Source: Sorghum bicolor (taxonomy: Eukaryota; Streptophyta; Magnoliopsida; Poales; Poaceae). From it: 64,000 nucleotides of DNA. Below the pieces are notes generated by a model. It saw only the letters and a list, made by a program, of their open reading frames with translations, made no database searches and was not told the origin of the DNA. Positions 11,463-21,235 of the stretch are shown here, one piece after another. The stretch spans positions 26,075,317 to 26,139,316 of the forward strand of contig NC_012873.2 of NCBI RefSeq assembly GCF_000003195.3, given 5' to 3'. The first letter of the stretch is position 1; each line of letters opens with the position of its first letter. The translations under genes and the position numbers were made by a program.

Positions 11463-11995
11463 CTAGACTTACCCGTCATAAACCAAAATAAAGACTCTTC
11501 AAGGATCATGTAGGCTGTATGGTGGGGTAGCTGAGACTTTTTGCATAAAAGCATTATTCCAGTAAAATATAGCCTAGAGACCTTTCTTCTTTTAATTAGC
11601 TCAAGTTTGATAATATCATTACCTATTATCTAGGTTTGCACCTGTACTATTACAAACAAGTGTAGTAATATGATGGTACCCCATCATAGCATTCATAAAT
11701 CATTAATCATCATAACCCAAGTGTTCCATAGTCCTTACTACGAGGACGAAGCTCATGTCAAGTGCTCACTATCCAGGAGCGATGGCGGTTCGAATCGATT
11801 TCTAACTAGCTAGCGAGTTATTCCCCACACAAACCACACTCACTGATCAAGTGAGTTACAGATCACTATGTTACACTATCTAGGACCAATTTGCGGGTTC
11901 GGCAGCCACTGCCAGTACCCGAGGACCATTCCGGCGACCGAGGTATCCAAGGTATACCAAGGTTGCGCGCCGCGCCATCGTCGTTCTCCTCAACC
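11463..11995 (-). mobile_element. Element E 3' LTR, part 2, truncated by the CACTA insertion
   Basis: Matches 53660-54190 of the 5' LTR of E closely and stops at TCCTCAACC, where the CACTA terminus begins. The matching place in the other LTR continues ATCACCAATACAG. The remaining LTR, roughly 3 kb by comparison with related elements, is not found to the right of the CACTA. Confidence 0.78.
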
Positions 11996-12010
11996 CACTA
12001 CTACAGAATG
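11996..12010 (+). repeat. CACTA terminal inverted repeat (left end)
   Basis: CACTACTACAGAATG, the classic CACTA-superfamily terminus. It is preceded by ACC (11993-11995), which would be the 3-bp target duplication, but the partner cannot be checked because the right end is missing. Confidence 0.88.
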
Positions 12011-12072
12011 AGGCATTGGTCGATGCCCAAAATGGCCAAAAACCTCGGCCATTTTGCGGCCCGGGGTTAAAG

Positions 12073-12276
12073 ACCCCTTTAACACCGGTTCGTAACATGA
12101 ACCAGTGCTAAAGGGTCCTGCCCAACGGCTACTGACAGGTGCTGTCGGGGCAGAGACCCTTTAGAACCGGTTCGTGTTACCAACCGGTGCTAAAGGGTCC
12201 CCTTTAGCACCGGCCAGCGCCATGGGCCAAGGCAAAACCTTTAGCACCGGTTTTGTTTATGAACCGGTTCTAAATG
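12073..12276. repeat. CACTA subterminal repeats, three hairpin-like units
   Basis: Units near 12073-12117, 12156-12199 and 12200-12276 each pair CCTTTAGAACCGGTTC with its near-complement AACCGGTGCTAAAGGG. Subterminal repeats like these bind the element-encoded protein in En/Spm. Similar words recur at 48581-48620. Confidence 0.85.
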
Positions 12277-12778
12277 TCCGGTTTATAGGCCGGATCACTC
12301 CTCCTCTCTGCCCATTTGAAACCGAGAGCACCATTCAACATTGTTGTTCTTGGAGCTTCTTCTTCCTCATTTGTTCTTCGTCTCCGACACCCATTGTTGA
12401 TCTTCTTCGACTCCATCATCGTTTCTTCATGTTTGGAGGTGACTAACTTTTGTCTTTCTTGTCTTTTTCATGTTGTTTTTGGCTTGTGATGTTCCCATTA
12501 TTTTTAGCTCAAATCCACGTTGTTATTTTGAATCATTCACATGAATTAGTATCCATATATATATATCATATTTCATGGTTGACCTAGTATTAATGTAGTT
12601 TGCAATAATGAATTATAGTATATTTTTATGATCTTAGAAAGTAGGATAGTTCAAATTAATTGGTTTGTTAATATCACTTGATTTATTTTTATTACTACAT
12701 ATAATGTCCATTGTATCATACATGTTTACTAGTAAATGTGGAATTTATAATTGTTTAAAAATTGAGTATGGATAGTAG

Positions 12779-13301
12779 ATGGTAACCGTGACTGGGTCTT
12801 CGGTCTCTCAACGGGTTCAAAAGCGATACTGTCTGGAACTCCCTCTCATTACTTGTGGCAATTGTGGGCAGAAGATTTTGATGGAGTACAAAGTGTCGAA
12901 AGAGGGAGTAAACAAGGGTCGTATATTCTACAAGTGTCCAGATCGTAATGTGAGTTATTTCCTGACATTTGCTTATATATGTGCATATTTTTTAAAATGT
13001 TATTAATTAAACTTTTGATTCTCTCTTTCAATTTTAGTGGGATGGTACCGGCGGATGTACAGGTTGGTACTGGGAGGAAGAATACATTGAACACATTAAG
13101 AAATCTTTTGCACAGGTGGTTGAGGCTGAAGGTGGTGAGGCAGTGAGCCGACGAAAGGAGGTCAATGATGTTGATCAAGCGAATGATCTATCTATTATAG
13201 TTAGGATCGGACACGAACTAATTATGTTGCTTAAGTGCATTTTAGTTTTTTTTAGTGCTAGTTGCGATTGTATTTGTTGTAGCCAAGCTTTCCTAAATTA
13301 A
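12779..13301 (+). CDS. GRF-type zinc-finger protein carried by the CACTA element, two exons
   Basis: Exon 12779-12949 joins in frame over a GT-AG intron (12950-13037) to exon 13038-13301, giving 144 residues. The protein has ITCGNCGQ, then GRIFYKCPD, then GGCTGWYWEEEY, the Cys-Cys-Cys-Cys and GRxFY pattern of zf-GRF (PF06839), a nucleic-acid-binding fold. The C-terminus has a hydrophobic run (LLKCILVFFSASC) that could be a membrane anchor. No stop or frameshift interrupts it although the transposase beside it is dead. It lies between the subterminal repeats and the transposase and reads the same way. It may be a captured host gene or an accessory gene of this transposon family. The fold is secure; the role is unknown. 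Confidence 0.72.
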
Positions 13302-13391
13302 TCAACTATGTATCTTAGACATGTTGTGCAATAAGATGAGAAACTATATGTGTGCATGGTTTTCATATTAAATATGTTATATTTAATGCAG

Positions 13392-14180
13392 ATGGTAACA
13401 CATAATTGGATGTATAATGCCGATCGGCGCTCTGAAGAGTTCATTAATGGTGTGCACTATTTCTTAAGTGTGGTCGAGTCAAATAAGAGTGACGGTTTCA
13501 TGTGTTGTCCATGTGCCGTGTGCAAGAATTTGACGGAATATTCTAACTCAAGAACTCTTCATTCACACTTATTAAAGTCTGGTTTCATACCAAACTATAT
13601 TTGTTGGACCAAACATGGAGAAAGCGGGATTATAATGGACGAAGGTGAAGAAGAAGAAGAAGAATTGGATCATGCCAATATTATTGCTCAGTACGGTGGC
13701 TTCAATGATGTTGCAATGGGGGGAGATAATGAAGAAGAGGTGGCGGCTGAAGATGATCGGGGTGATGATGCTTTTGGTGATGCCATCCGTGATGCACAAA
13801 GAAAATGTGAAAGTGATAAAGAGAAAGCCAAGTTCGAGCGCATGCTAGAGGACCACAGGAAATCGCTATATCCCACCGCTGAAGACGGGCAAAAAAAAAG
13901 CTGGGTACCACACTAGAATTGCTGCAATGGAATGCAAAGTATGGTACATCTAACAAGGCATTTGGGCAGTTATTGAAGATCATAAAAAAGATGCTTCCAA
14001 AAGGCAACGAATTGCCCACCACTACGTATGAAGCAAAATAGGTTGTCTACCCTTTGGGATTAGAAATCCAGAAGATACACGCATGTCCTAATGACTGCAT
14101 CCTCTACCGTGGGGAGGAATACGAGAATTTGGATGCATGTCTAGTATGTAAGGCATCACGGTATAAGATTAGACGAGATG
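13392..14180 (+). pseudogene. tnp2: TNP2-type CACTA transposase, N-terminal part, interrupted
   Basis: Begins MVTHNWMYNADRRSEEF behind a possible splice acceptor (TTAATGCAG). The transposase-associated domain (PF13963 type) follows, with CPCAVCKNL and the HLLKSGFIPNYICWTKHGE segment, then a long acidic linker. The frame shifts at a nine-A run near 13892, continues in another frame (LLQWNAKYGTSNKAFGQLL), meets a TAG near 14040, and reads on as ACPNDCILYRGEEYENLDAC. It is then cut at AGATG by retrotransposon R. The gene resumes at 43809. Confidence 0.85.
14176..14180. repeat. Target-site duplication AGATG, left copy (element R)
   Basis: AGATG precedes the TGTCGG end of R and is repeated after its CTCGACA end at 43809-43813. 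The transposase reading resumes directly across it. Confidence 0.95.
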
Positions 14181-14562
14181 TGTCGGTGTTTTCCCCACGG
14201 GAGGTCACACCAACGAGTGAATTTGTATGCGTGCTCCCTTTCCCAGATGGTGATGCAAGAAGACACAAAGATTTATCCTGGTTCGGGCAAGAGAAGGCCC
14301 TACGTCTAGCGGGGGGGAGAGAGTTTGTATTATCTTGCACCTAAGTGCTTGTACAGGGGCGAATACAAGCGTGGTATGGAGTGTGTGTGTGTGTGCTACT
14401 GCGTATGGGCGTCGTGTTCCTGTCCGTTCTATTCCTGAGTCCCTCCTTTTATAGCTCCAAGGAGAGACCTAGGGTACATGCGTAGATGTAAGAGTAGGGG
14501 TCGATAGCAGCATGGAGCGCTGACCTACTCGAGGCTTCCGTATGGCATGGCCTCGAGCCATC
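14181..14562 (-). repeat. Element R 3' LTR, part 1
   Basis: Matches 42768-43148 of the other LTR. It starts TGTCGGTGTTTTCCCC (TGTTGG in the partner), contains a short TG repeat near 14382-14393, and is cut by T1 after CCATC. Confidence 0.92.
14558..14562. repeat. Target-site duplication CCATC, left copy (T1)
   Basis: CCATC here and CCGTC at 30056-30060. The intact site in the other LTR of R (near 43147) reads CCGTC, so the left copy carries one G-to-A change at a CpG. Confidence 0.88.
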
Positions 14563-17293
14563 TGTAACACCCCAGTGTTATGGTTGCATCAAACATGTGC
14601 ATAGCATGAGCATCATCTTTTATTCAAAGCATCCATGATCATCATCTATCTTGAGACATGTCATCCTTTGCAAAAATGTGTTTTAAATGGCTTAAATAGG
14701 TTTCCTATGCTTATGTTTGAGTGAACAATGCTTGTGTTTGTGCTTAATGCGTTGGTAAATAGCTTATCTATGCTTAACTCAATCTTGGGAACAATGTTCA
14801 TGTTGATCACTTCTCCAAAATAATCACTTAAGTCATACTTATTCAAATAGACCCTAGAAACCTCTTTTGCTTAGGCTTTTAAAAAGTGTTTCATAAAATG
14901 TTTGCATGTCAAAACTTCCTACAGCAAAGTTGTAGCAAATTTTATAAGGAACAAAAGTTGTTTTATGGCCATCTCATGAAAATGACCACAAATAGCTCAA
15001 AGTGGCCCACAAGGCAGATTTGGGGCTGTTTTCCACACTTAGAAAATTTTCTAAGTCTTGGGGGCTTTGCAGTTTGCTCGAGGGGGTGTTCTTCACCTTC
15101 CCGTTTGAATTCTAGAGCGAATCAAGCCTTGATCTTGTAAGCAATGTTGGAGTACTCGTGTAGCTCTCCAGCATGGAGCAATTAGCCAGCAAAATCATCG
15201 AGTGATTAGGGAGTAAATCGTCGGGCAAAATCGAGTTTCAGTCGGCTCGGGGGAAACTGAATCGCGTCGTCGTCAGTCAGGGGAAGCTCGCCGGTGTGCC
15301 GCGTGTTGGACTCGTGGCGTCCGTACGTCGCCGTTGGCCCCGCCCGTCAGTCCTCCGCGCGTCCTTCATCTCGCCCCGGCGCCCCGGTCGCGTGGACAGA
15401 GCCATTTCCGCTCCCGGTGTCCTCTCTCTCTCTCTCGCGCGTCGTCGTTTCCGCGTCGCCGCCGTTGCTTCGGCGAGCTCGCGCGCGCGCATCTCCGTGT
15501 CTCCGGCCAAGCAGCTCGGTCCAGCGCTCCGCAAGCCTCTCCTCTCCACCGTCGTCGAGCTGGTTGCGACTGCCGAGCCTCGCTGAGCCCGCATTGCCTG
15601 CTCCGACGCGAGCTTACCTCGCCGGAGTTCTGCCATGGCCACCGGCGTCGTGGCCAGGGCTCTGTAGTCCACCATTCCTTCTCATTCTTGTCACAAAAGC
15701 TTCGCTAGGTCTTGCTGTTGCTCGTCCTCGTTCTCTTCTGCCCTGTCTCCGGCCAGAGACGCCGGCGGTCGGCCGCGCACCACCGCCGTGCCGCCATTCG
15801 CGAGGGCGAGGTACCTAGAGCTCGGTAGAGTTAGGGTTTTGGGTACCGCTAGATGCGGATTGCAGTGGGGAGCACGATGGTGCCCTCGGCCAGCACCGAG
15901 ACCTCGCCGTCGGCGAGATCTCCGGCGGTCAAGCCGCGCCTCTGCTTCTGGGTCACTGGCAGGTGGGGTCCGTTGACGCGCGGGTCCCCTCTGTCAGTCT
16001 CTCTTTCTCCTTTGTTTAAATCAGAGTTTGAGCTGATTTTGTAAAAATCATATCTCTAGTTCTAGTGATCCAAAATTTGTGAAACAAATTTTGTGTTGTT
16101 TCTTGAGATGGCTAGTATTTAATAAAAATATAAAATGAATCATGTTGTCTGAGAAATTATTTATTAAGGATTTAATCTTGTCATTTATGGATAAATGCAT
16201 ATCTCTGGTTTTACTGATTAGTTTGCTCTGAAATTTTTATGGTGGTCTTTGCATGGCATTAGAATGCTCTGATAATTATTTCATGATTTTTGGAGCATTG
16301 CAGTTGTGATATGTGATTTGTGTTTGAAATATGGCTTGTTTCTTTAATTAAATCACATAAAATAATGGGTGCTTAGGCTGGTGCTCTATTTTGGTGGTAA
16401 ACTTGTTTATGGTATTCCTAAGATGTAAATAATCTGAAATCTGTTGTTTGACACTATATAAGTCATGTCTATGAATTTATGAGATAAATGCCTTGATACA
16501 TGTTAAATGCATATCTTTAATTTGGCATGTGCAATGGTCCTGAAATTTTTATGGTGGTGATCTGATGTTATACTTGTGCCTCTGTAATTTTTGTAGATTT
16601 TTCTGAGCACTTTAACTAATATCTTGTAAATATGCCTTATCAAAAATTAATTAATAAATACCTTGTTAAGTAATTGTTTTGGGGTTTTCAACTGATGATC
16701 TGGTGACCTTGTAATATGTTTGTGCTCATGAGTCATATGGTTGGCATGGTGTGTGTTTTGATCATGTCATTAAATAATTAACTATAGGGTTAAATGCTGT
16801 CTGGACAGCAAGTGAGTACTTTAACTTTGCTTAATGATAATTTGACTTTCTGTGAAACTTGTATAAAACAAAGTTGTTCTAAACTTGTTGAACTAACTGT
16901 GGTTCAAATTTGAGGTCATTTGGCCAAGTAGTTTAAAAGTTATAGCTGTTCCAAGTTGGGTTCCAGAAATAGGGATTCTCTGTTTTTCTGGGACAGAACC
17001 TGGAACTTTGTTAAAATGACTAGTTTAATGTTTGAATCTTGCTGTCATGTTTAAAGATGAGTTGTAGACAATTTCCTAAGCTTTCCAGAATGTCCTTACT
17101 CATGTTTGTTGGACCTGTCTATCTATAATTATGATTTATTTACTGAGCATACTTGTTTTATGTTGTTTGCTGCTTTAGTGCCATGATAGGTTTTGGGTTA
17201 TGTTAGCTTGTTTATTCATGTGAGTAGTATAACTCTTACTCCGTAAATGAGTGCCCAGTGAGTTGCTTGTGTTATTAAGCATTCATCTGTAGC

Positions 17294-17527
17294 ATGTGCA
17301 CCTTCTCATTCATCGAGCATGCAATAGGTGCACCGGACGTGGCAGTTTCCTTCGAGCTCCAAGCGAACCCCGAAGGCCAGGAAGGCAGCCAGGAGGTGGA
17401 GGTCCAGCAAGCCGGACTCAAGGAGCCCGAAGAAGAAGTTGAGTGCCCGCATCACGAGCCGGCATCGTTCGTGAAAGGCAAGCCCCGGAGCATTCTAAGC
17501 CTCCTCTATTTTCAAAAGTTTACTTAA
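17294..17527 (+). other. Small LTR-internal ORF (77 codons), copy in T1 5' LTR
   Basis: Acidic, glutamate-rich reading frame (EGQEGSQEVEVQQ, then EEEVECPHHEPASFVKGKP). The same frame is open in the T1 3' LTR (28375-28608) and, about 12 percent diverged at DNA level over the core, in T2 (57113-57364) without indels. It is GC-richer than its surroundings. No family recognised; it could be an exon of a longer LTR transcript or chance. Confidence 0.35.
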
Positions 17528-17799
17528 TACGTTATATCTATTGATGCATTACGTATAGGAGTTGTGATGAAAATGTTGCTGCATTCTACCCTATCCTTGT
17601 CCAGATAACTTACCCTCCCCGGTTGTAGAGTTAGGTCCGAGTAGCAGCTTAGTTATGCTTTAACCGGTAGAAGTCGGGTGATATTCTGTCATCCGCGCGA
17701 TATAGGGTTGTGTCGGGTCGCGATGGTCTATATGTGCTATCGTGGATGGAACCTGATTAAATTGATTTAAGCCGGGCGGAGTTTTGCAAGTTTGTAGTG

Positions 17800-18230
17800 A
17801 CTCCGTCTGTGGCAGCTAAGGACCGATCGTTGTACGTCCTCTTGTCATGTTGAACGCATGCCTGACACTTAGTTGGCCGGATAACTCGTTTCGACCGCGA
17901 AGCCGAGTAGTATGACTCAGGCCGGAAGACCGGCAAGTATAAAGTGCGCACTACCGGAGGAAGTGCGGTGTGCGGGGGACCATTGGCGTAAGCCCAAAGG
18001 CAGGTGAGTTAAAATTCCTGACCTCCCTGGCAGAGTGGTAGCCCTAGGAGTGCGGCGCTGATCGGAGCCGCGATTCCTGAGTTGTACCAAAGGTGACCCG
18101 TTGGCTCTCCGGCAGGGGATGCTTGGGTGAGTGCTAGGAATAAACCTCCAGCTGGATAGGAATTCGATTCGAATCGCCGTCTCTCCCGGTTAGTGAGAAC
18201 TTGACAGAGCAGCGGCAAACGTAGCATTCA
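17800..18230 (+). other. Conserved LTR block of the Tekay-type elements
   Basis: This stretch is kept at roughly 90 percent or better between T1, T2 (about 57600-58050) and F (about 61160-61600, inverted) while flanking LTR sequence drifts strongly. It contains TGGCAGAGTGG at 18028-18038 and GATTCGAATCG at 18166-18176, which resemble the A and B boxes of RNA polymerase III genes, though 127 bp apart. No tRNA cloverleaf is formed. It could be promoter or RNA-structure sequence under selection. Confidence 0.45.
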
Positions 18231-18976
18231 CTAATAAACTTGGTTCATGATAATGATGATAGCAAGAAGAACATATGATGAAATTGATATGGTTATTATT
18301 GTTTGGAATAATCAAGTGATGTGTTGTAGTACAGGTGCTAATCTAGTGGTAGGCTGATGATAAATAAATCTGATGCTCTTAAAATGACTTAGTGGTAAGT
18401 TAAGCTTTTGGCAAAGAGGTGAGTCAACCAGCTCCACTTAAAATTCAGCCTTGCATGATCCTTGGTGTCTTTTATGTTTTACTAGACGGGTAAGTCTAGC
18501 TGAGTACATCCTCGTACTCAGGGTTTATTCCCACCTGTTGCAGATGATATCTTCTATGACGGTTTCTGCAAGACCTGTCTCCATCCCGCTGGGGATGAGG
18601 ACTAACCGTTGGGCACGGTTCTCTAATCTTCTCGTCTATGATGCTTTTGGGAGGATGATCTAGACTCTGGCAGTAACAAACTTGTGAACTGAACTTTGAA
18701 CAAGTGTGTGTACTTATTTTGCTTCCGCTACTTCGAACAAGTGTTGTAATAACTTAATACTCCGATGTGGTGCCGCTTCGACGGCAATGAATGACTATGT
18801 AACATTCGTTGTATTTATGTTGAACTATTACGATCTGGGTTTGTTGCGAGTTGGTTTGAAGTCCTTCGTGATTTCGATTGACTACCGGGATTATATGGGC
18901 TCAAGTTTAGAAACTTGATTGTTTGACGATCGTTTCTGCACTTGAACTCTTATAATTTGGTCGGTTCTGTGACAGC

Positions 18977-18988
18977 TGGCATCGGAGC
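18977..18988 (+). other. T1 primer binding site (initiator tRNA-Met-like)
   Basis: TGGCATCGGAGC begins two bases after the LTR. The usual plant methionine-tRNA site is TGGTATCAGAGC, so there are two differences. T2 and F share both; E has only the second (TGGTATCGGAGC). Confidence 0.75.
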
Positions 18989-19793
18989 AAGTTCAGCATT
19001 ATAAATGCAGCGTTTGTGTATTTAAAACAAAAGAATTTTGAAATAAAATGGTGTAAAACAAATAATTAAGTTATGCCAGTGGTCGAATCCTCCTTGCCCA
19101 TATAAGGACTCTAGGTGGCTATGTAAGTACTGACTTGGGGGGTTTTATTTATGCATCTCCGGCAGTACTCAGGTATGGATGTGTGATGACCGCACTATGC
19201 TACCCTGTGGTCTAATGGTGGAGGTAGCCTTCATATGTGAATTAGCCACATATGTCGCTAGATTTAAATTATGCAACGTCGCACCTACGCTCAGGTAAGT
19301 GTGAGCTGTGAGAGCATGATCGTCCAAACGGCGGTCTAGGGGAGTGTTCGCGGTGGTTTTCTGGAGTGGTCACATGTCGAAACCATGGAGCCACGAAAGA
19401 AACTTAATTGGGGAGTATTTAATTTCTCGGGTAGTGGTGGTGTCATTGTTGGGACATGTTGGGCATGTCCAAGCAATGTGCACTTAGTCTACTGCTTTCT
19501 TGAGTGATATATATTTGGAACTGTTGGGCTGAAATGAAGTTTTCTGCAGGTACTCTAACAGCGCACGTGTAAACCGATAGTTACCGTATCAAGAGACGAA
19601 TGTATGCCACCGTATATCCGTTAGAATATTAATTTTCTAAGTTTGTGAGGACGTACGGTTCGTGCATGCATCATGTCGCATTCATACATACATTCTGTCT
19701 GCTCCTTCCCTTACAATTTCGTCCCTTTTTAAATAAATAAATGTGCTTCCACTAATCCTCTTTTACCCATGGTATTCCTATTCCTTTCCACAG
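18989..19793 (+). other. T1 leader with candidate intron 19550-19793
   Basis: The 5' untranslated region between LTR and ORF1, with no protein-like frame. A donor-like CAG|GTACTC lies at 19547-19552 and is conserved in T2, E and F. A pyrimidine-rich stretch (TTCCTATTCCTTTCCACAG) ends immediately before the ORF1 ATG. Splicing would remove 244 nt, including an upstream out-of-frame ATG at 19770. Confidence 0.6.
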
Positions 19794-20879
19794 ATGGACG
19801 CACCCGCCTCACCTCGTCCCAGTGACACTTTCTTGCACGAGTTTGGCACTCCTACCCTGCTCTGGAGAGTGTTACGGACTGTTGGGTACACTGAGCCACC
19901 TCAGTATTCTTGGTGGGAGATGGAGAGCACAGGAGGGATCCAGTGGTTTGGTGTGCAGGGAGTTGTCCCTCCACATGGGGACAAGCCTGCATGGACAGGC
20001 TGGACGTGCAGCTCAGATGGGCAGACTCCCTGGGAGGCAGCTCAGGTTGCGGCCCAGACTATCCTGCTAGATATATGTCAGAGGTGTGGTGACGAGCTGA
20101 CGGGAGGACCAGCGGCCTCCATTCCTAGTGCTGACCCAGCAGCCGCGGAGTGGAAACAGGCTGATGGTTGTGCTTTGGTTCGAGGTAGAGGAGAGAGAGC
20201 TGAGAGCACTAGTCCTGCTATGAGTGCTATGATGGCTGTACTCAAGCTGATCAGTCAGCGAGAGGGCACCTATGCACAGGTGATGGTGGCTGTTCGCAGG
20301 GCCCAGGAGATGCAGCGGAAGGCTGAAAAGCGTGCTCGCAAGTTTCGCAAGCAAGCTAGACTCCTGGAGCAAACTCAGAAGGACCGCAATGACTGGGAGG
20401 ACATAGCGGAGTACCGTAGACAGCAGTGGGTGAAGGCCATTAGAGAGAGAGATCATAAGCAGGATCAGATGAGCCAGTTAGCTCGAGAGAGGGAGACTTT
20501 GCAGGAGCGCTTGGTGCAGCTCACCCGTGAGAGGGATACTGCACTCCGTGTGTCGGAGAACAGGCGCCGAGCATGGGAGATGCACCGAGTTCAGTCGCTT
20601 GAGCGGGAGAACTATCTACAGGGTCAGATTGAGGCTGGTCTTGTGGAGATTCACCGTCTCAACAACTTGCTACACCCTATTCCTCGCCCTATACCCGTGT
20701 ATCCAGAGGTGGGACCTCAGGTGATTGTGGCCGATGATGATGGTATGGAGGTTGATGGACCAGCAGCGGCTGCACCACCTTTACACGAGGACGTGGAGGA
20801 CGAGGAGCTGGAGCCGGTTAGCGACGAGGATGGAGAGGCGATCTTCGACGCTGATTCGGACGACGAGCCTGGAGTGTAG
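19794..20879 (+). CDS. T1 extra ORF upstream of gag (ORF1), coiled-coil protein, 361 aa
   Basis: An intact 361-residue reading frame between the leader and gag. The start MDAPASPRPSD is chosen because the ATG follows an acceptor-like CCACAG and a T2 homologue starts at the same place. Residues about 10-110 look globular and tryptophan-rich (LLWRVLRTVGYTEPP, PAWTGWTCSSDGQTPWEAAQ). Residues about 140-300 are highly charged with heptad-like spacing, a long predicted coiled coil (QRKAEKRARKFRKQARLLEQ, then RDHKQDQMSQLARERETLQE). The tail is strongly acidic (EDVEDEELEPVSDEDGEAIF). No known retrotransposon domain is recognised. A homologue with the same three-part layout lies at the same position in E (51331-52374) and its beginning is in T2. 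Maintenance as one frame across diverged elements argues for a real protein, possibly an RNA-binding or particle accessory protein. Confidence 0.82.
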   Translation: MDAPASPRPSDTFLHEFGTPTLLWRVLRTVGYTEPPQYSWWEMESTGGIQWFGVQGVVPPHGDKPAWTGWTCSSDGQTPWEAAQVAAQTILLDICQRCGDELTGGPAASIPSADPAAAEWKQADGCALVRGRGERAESTSPAMSAMMAVLKLISQREGTYAQVMVAVRRAQEMQRKAEKRARKFRKQARLLEQTQKDRNDWEDIAEYRRQQWVKAIRERDHKQDQMSQLARERETLQERLVQLTRERDTALRVSENRRRAWEMHRVQSLERENYLQGQIEAGLVEIHRLNNLLHPIPRPIPVYPEVGPQVIVADDDGMEVDGPAAAAPPLHEDVEDEELEPVSDEDGEAIFDADSDDEPGV

Positions 20880-21235
20880 GGAGTAGTGAGTAGTTGCTGC
20901 CAAGATCTTTTGTTGTATGCCAGTCGCTGTGGTGCTTTTGTAACCATGTTGTAATCCGAAACTTTGACCTTGACCCATGGCATGTACTGTAAGGGTGTAA
21001 TAACTTCATGGACCCTATGTGCAGTCTTTATGATCGTTATGTTATGTCGATGTTTTCCGTTGTGGTGCGTATTGCGGATATCTATGTCGTGTGTTGGATT
21101 GGTGATGTTGTTTTGTGGAATGGAATTGTTGTGCCTTTCTGTAAAGCTATTCTCTCGAATGCTTTCAGGCATGAATATAAGTTCTTCTACAGCAAATCTT
21201 GTCATCATCAATGCTCACTGACTGTGTCTTTTCAG
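20880..21235 (+). other. T1 region between ORF1 and gag
   Basis: 356 bp without a convincing gene. The gag-pol frame is open back to 21008, but its first part is not Gag-like. The region ends CTGACTGTGTCTTTTCAG directly before the gag ATG, a good acceptor with a branch-point-like CTGAC 15-20 nt upstream. Confidence 0.6.

Larger units (their letters stand above)
14563..18974 (+). repeat. T1 5' LTR
   Basis: 4412 bp, starting TGTAACACCCCAGTG and ending GGTTCTGTGACA. It is patchy in composition: AT-rich ends, a GC-rich island at about 15240-15990 with CpG-rich short ORFs I do not regard as genes, a further AT-rich kilobase, a small GC-richer ORF at 17294-17527, and a well-conserved block at about 17800-18230. 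Confidence 0.94.

Noticed and set aside
15240..15990. Several overlapping Arg/Ser/Pro-rich frames in the GC-rich part of the Tekay LTRs (also 26330-27070 and 55030-55800)
   Set aside because: Open frames on both strands and in multiple phases follow from high GC content. Starts and frames are not kept between T1 and T2.
18020..18180. Possible tRNA gene in the LTR, suggested by A- and B-box-like words
   Set aside because: The boxes are 127 bp apart and no acceptor, anticodon or T-arm pairing can be drawn; kept only as a conserved block.
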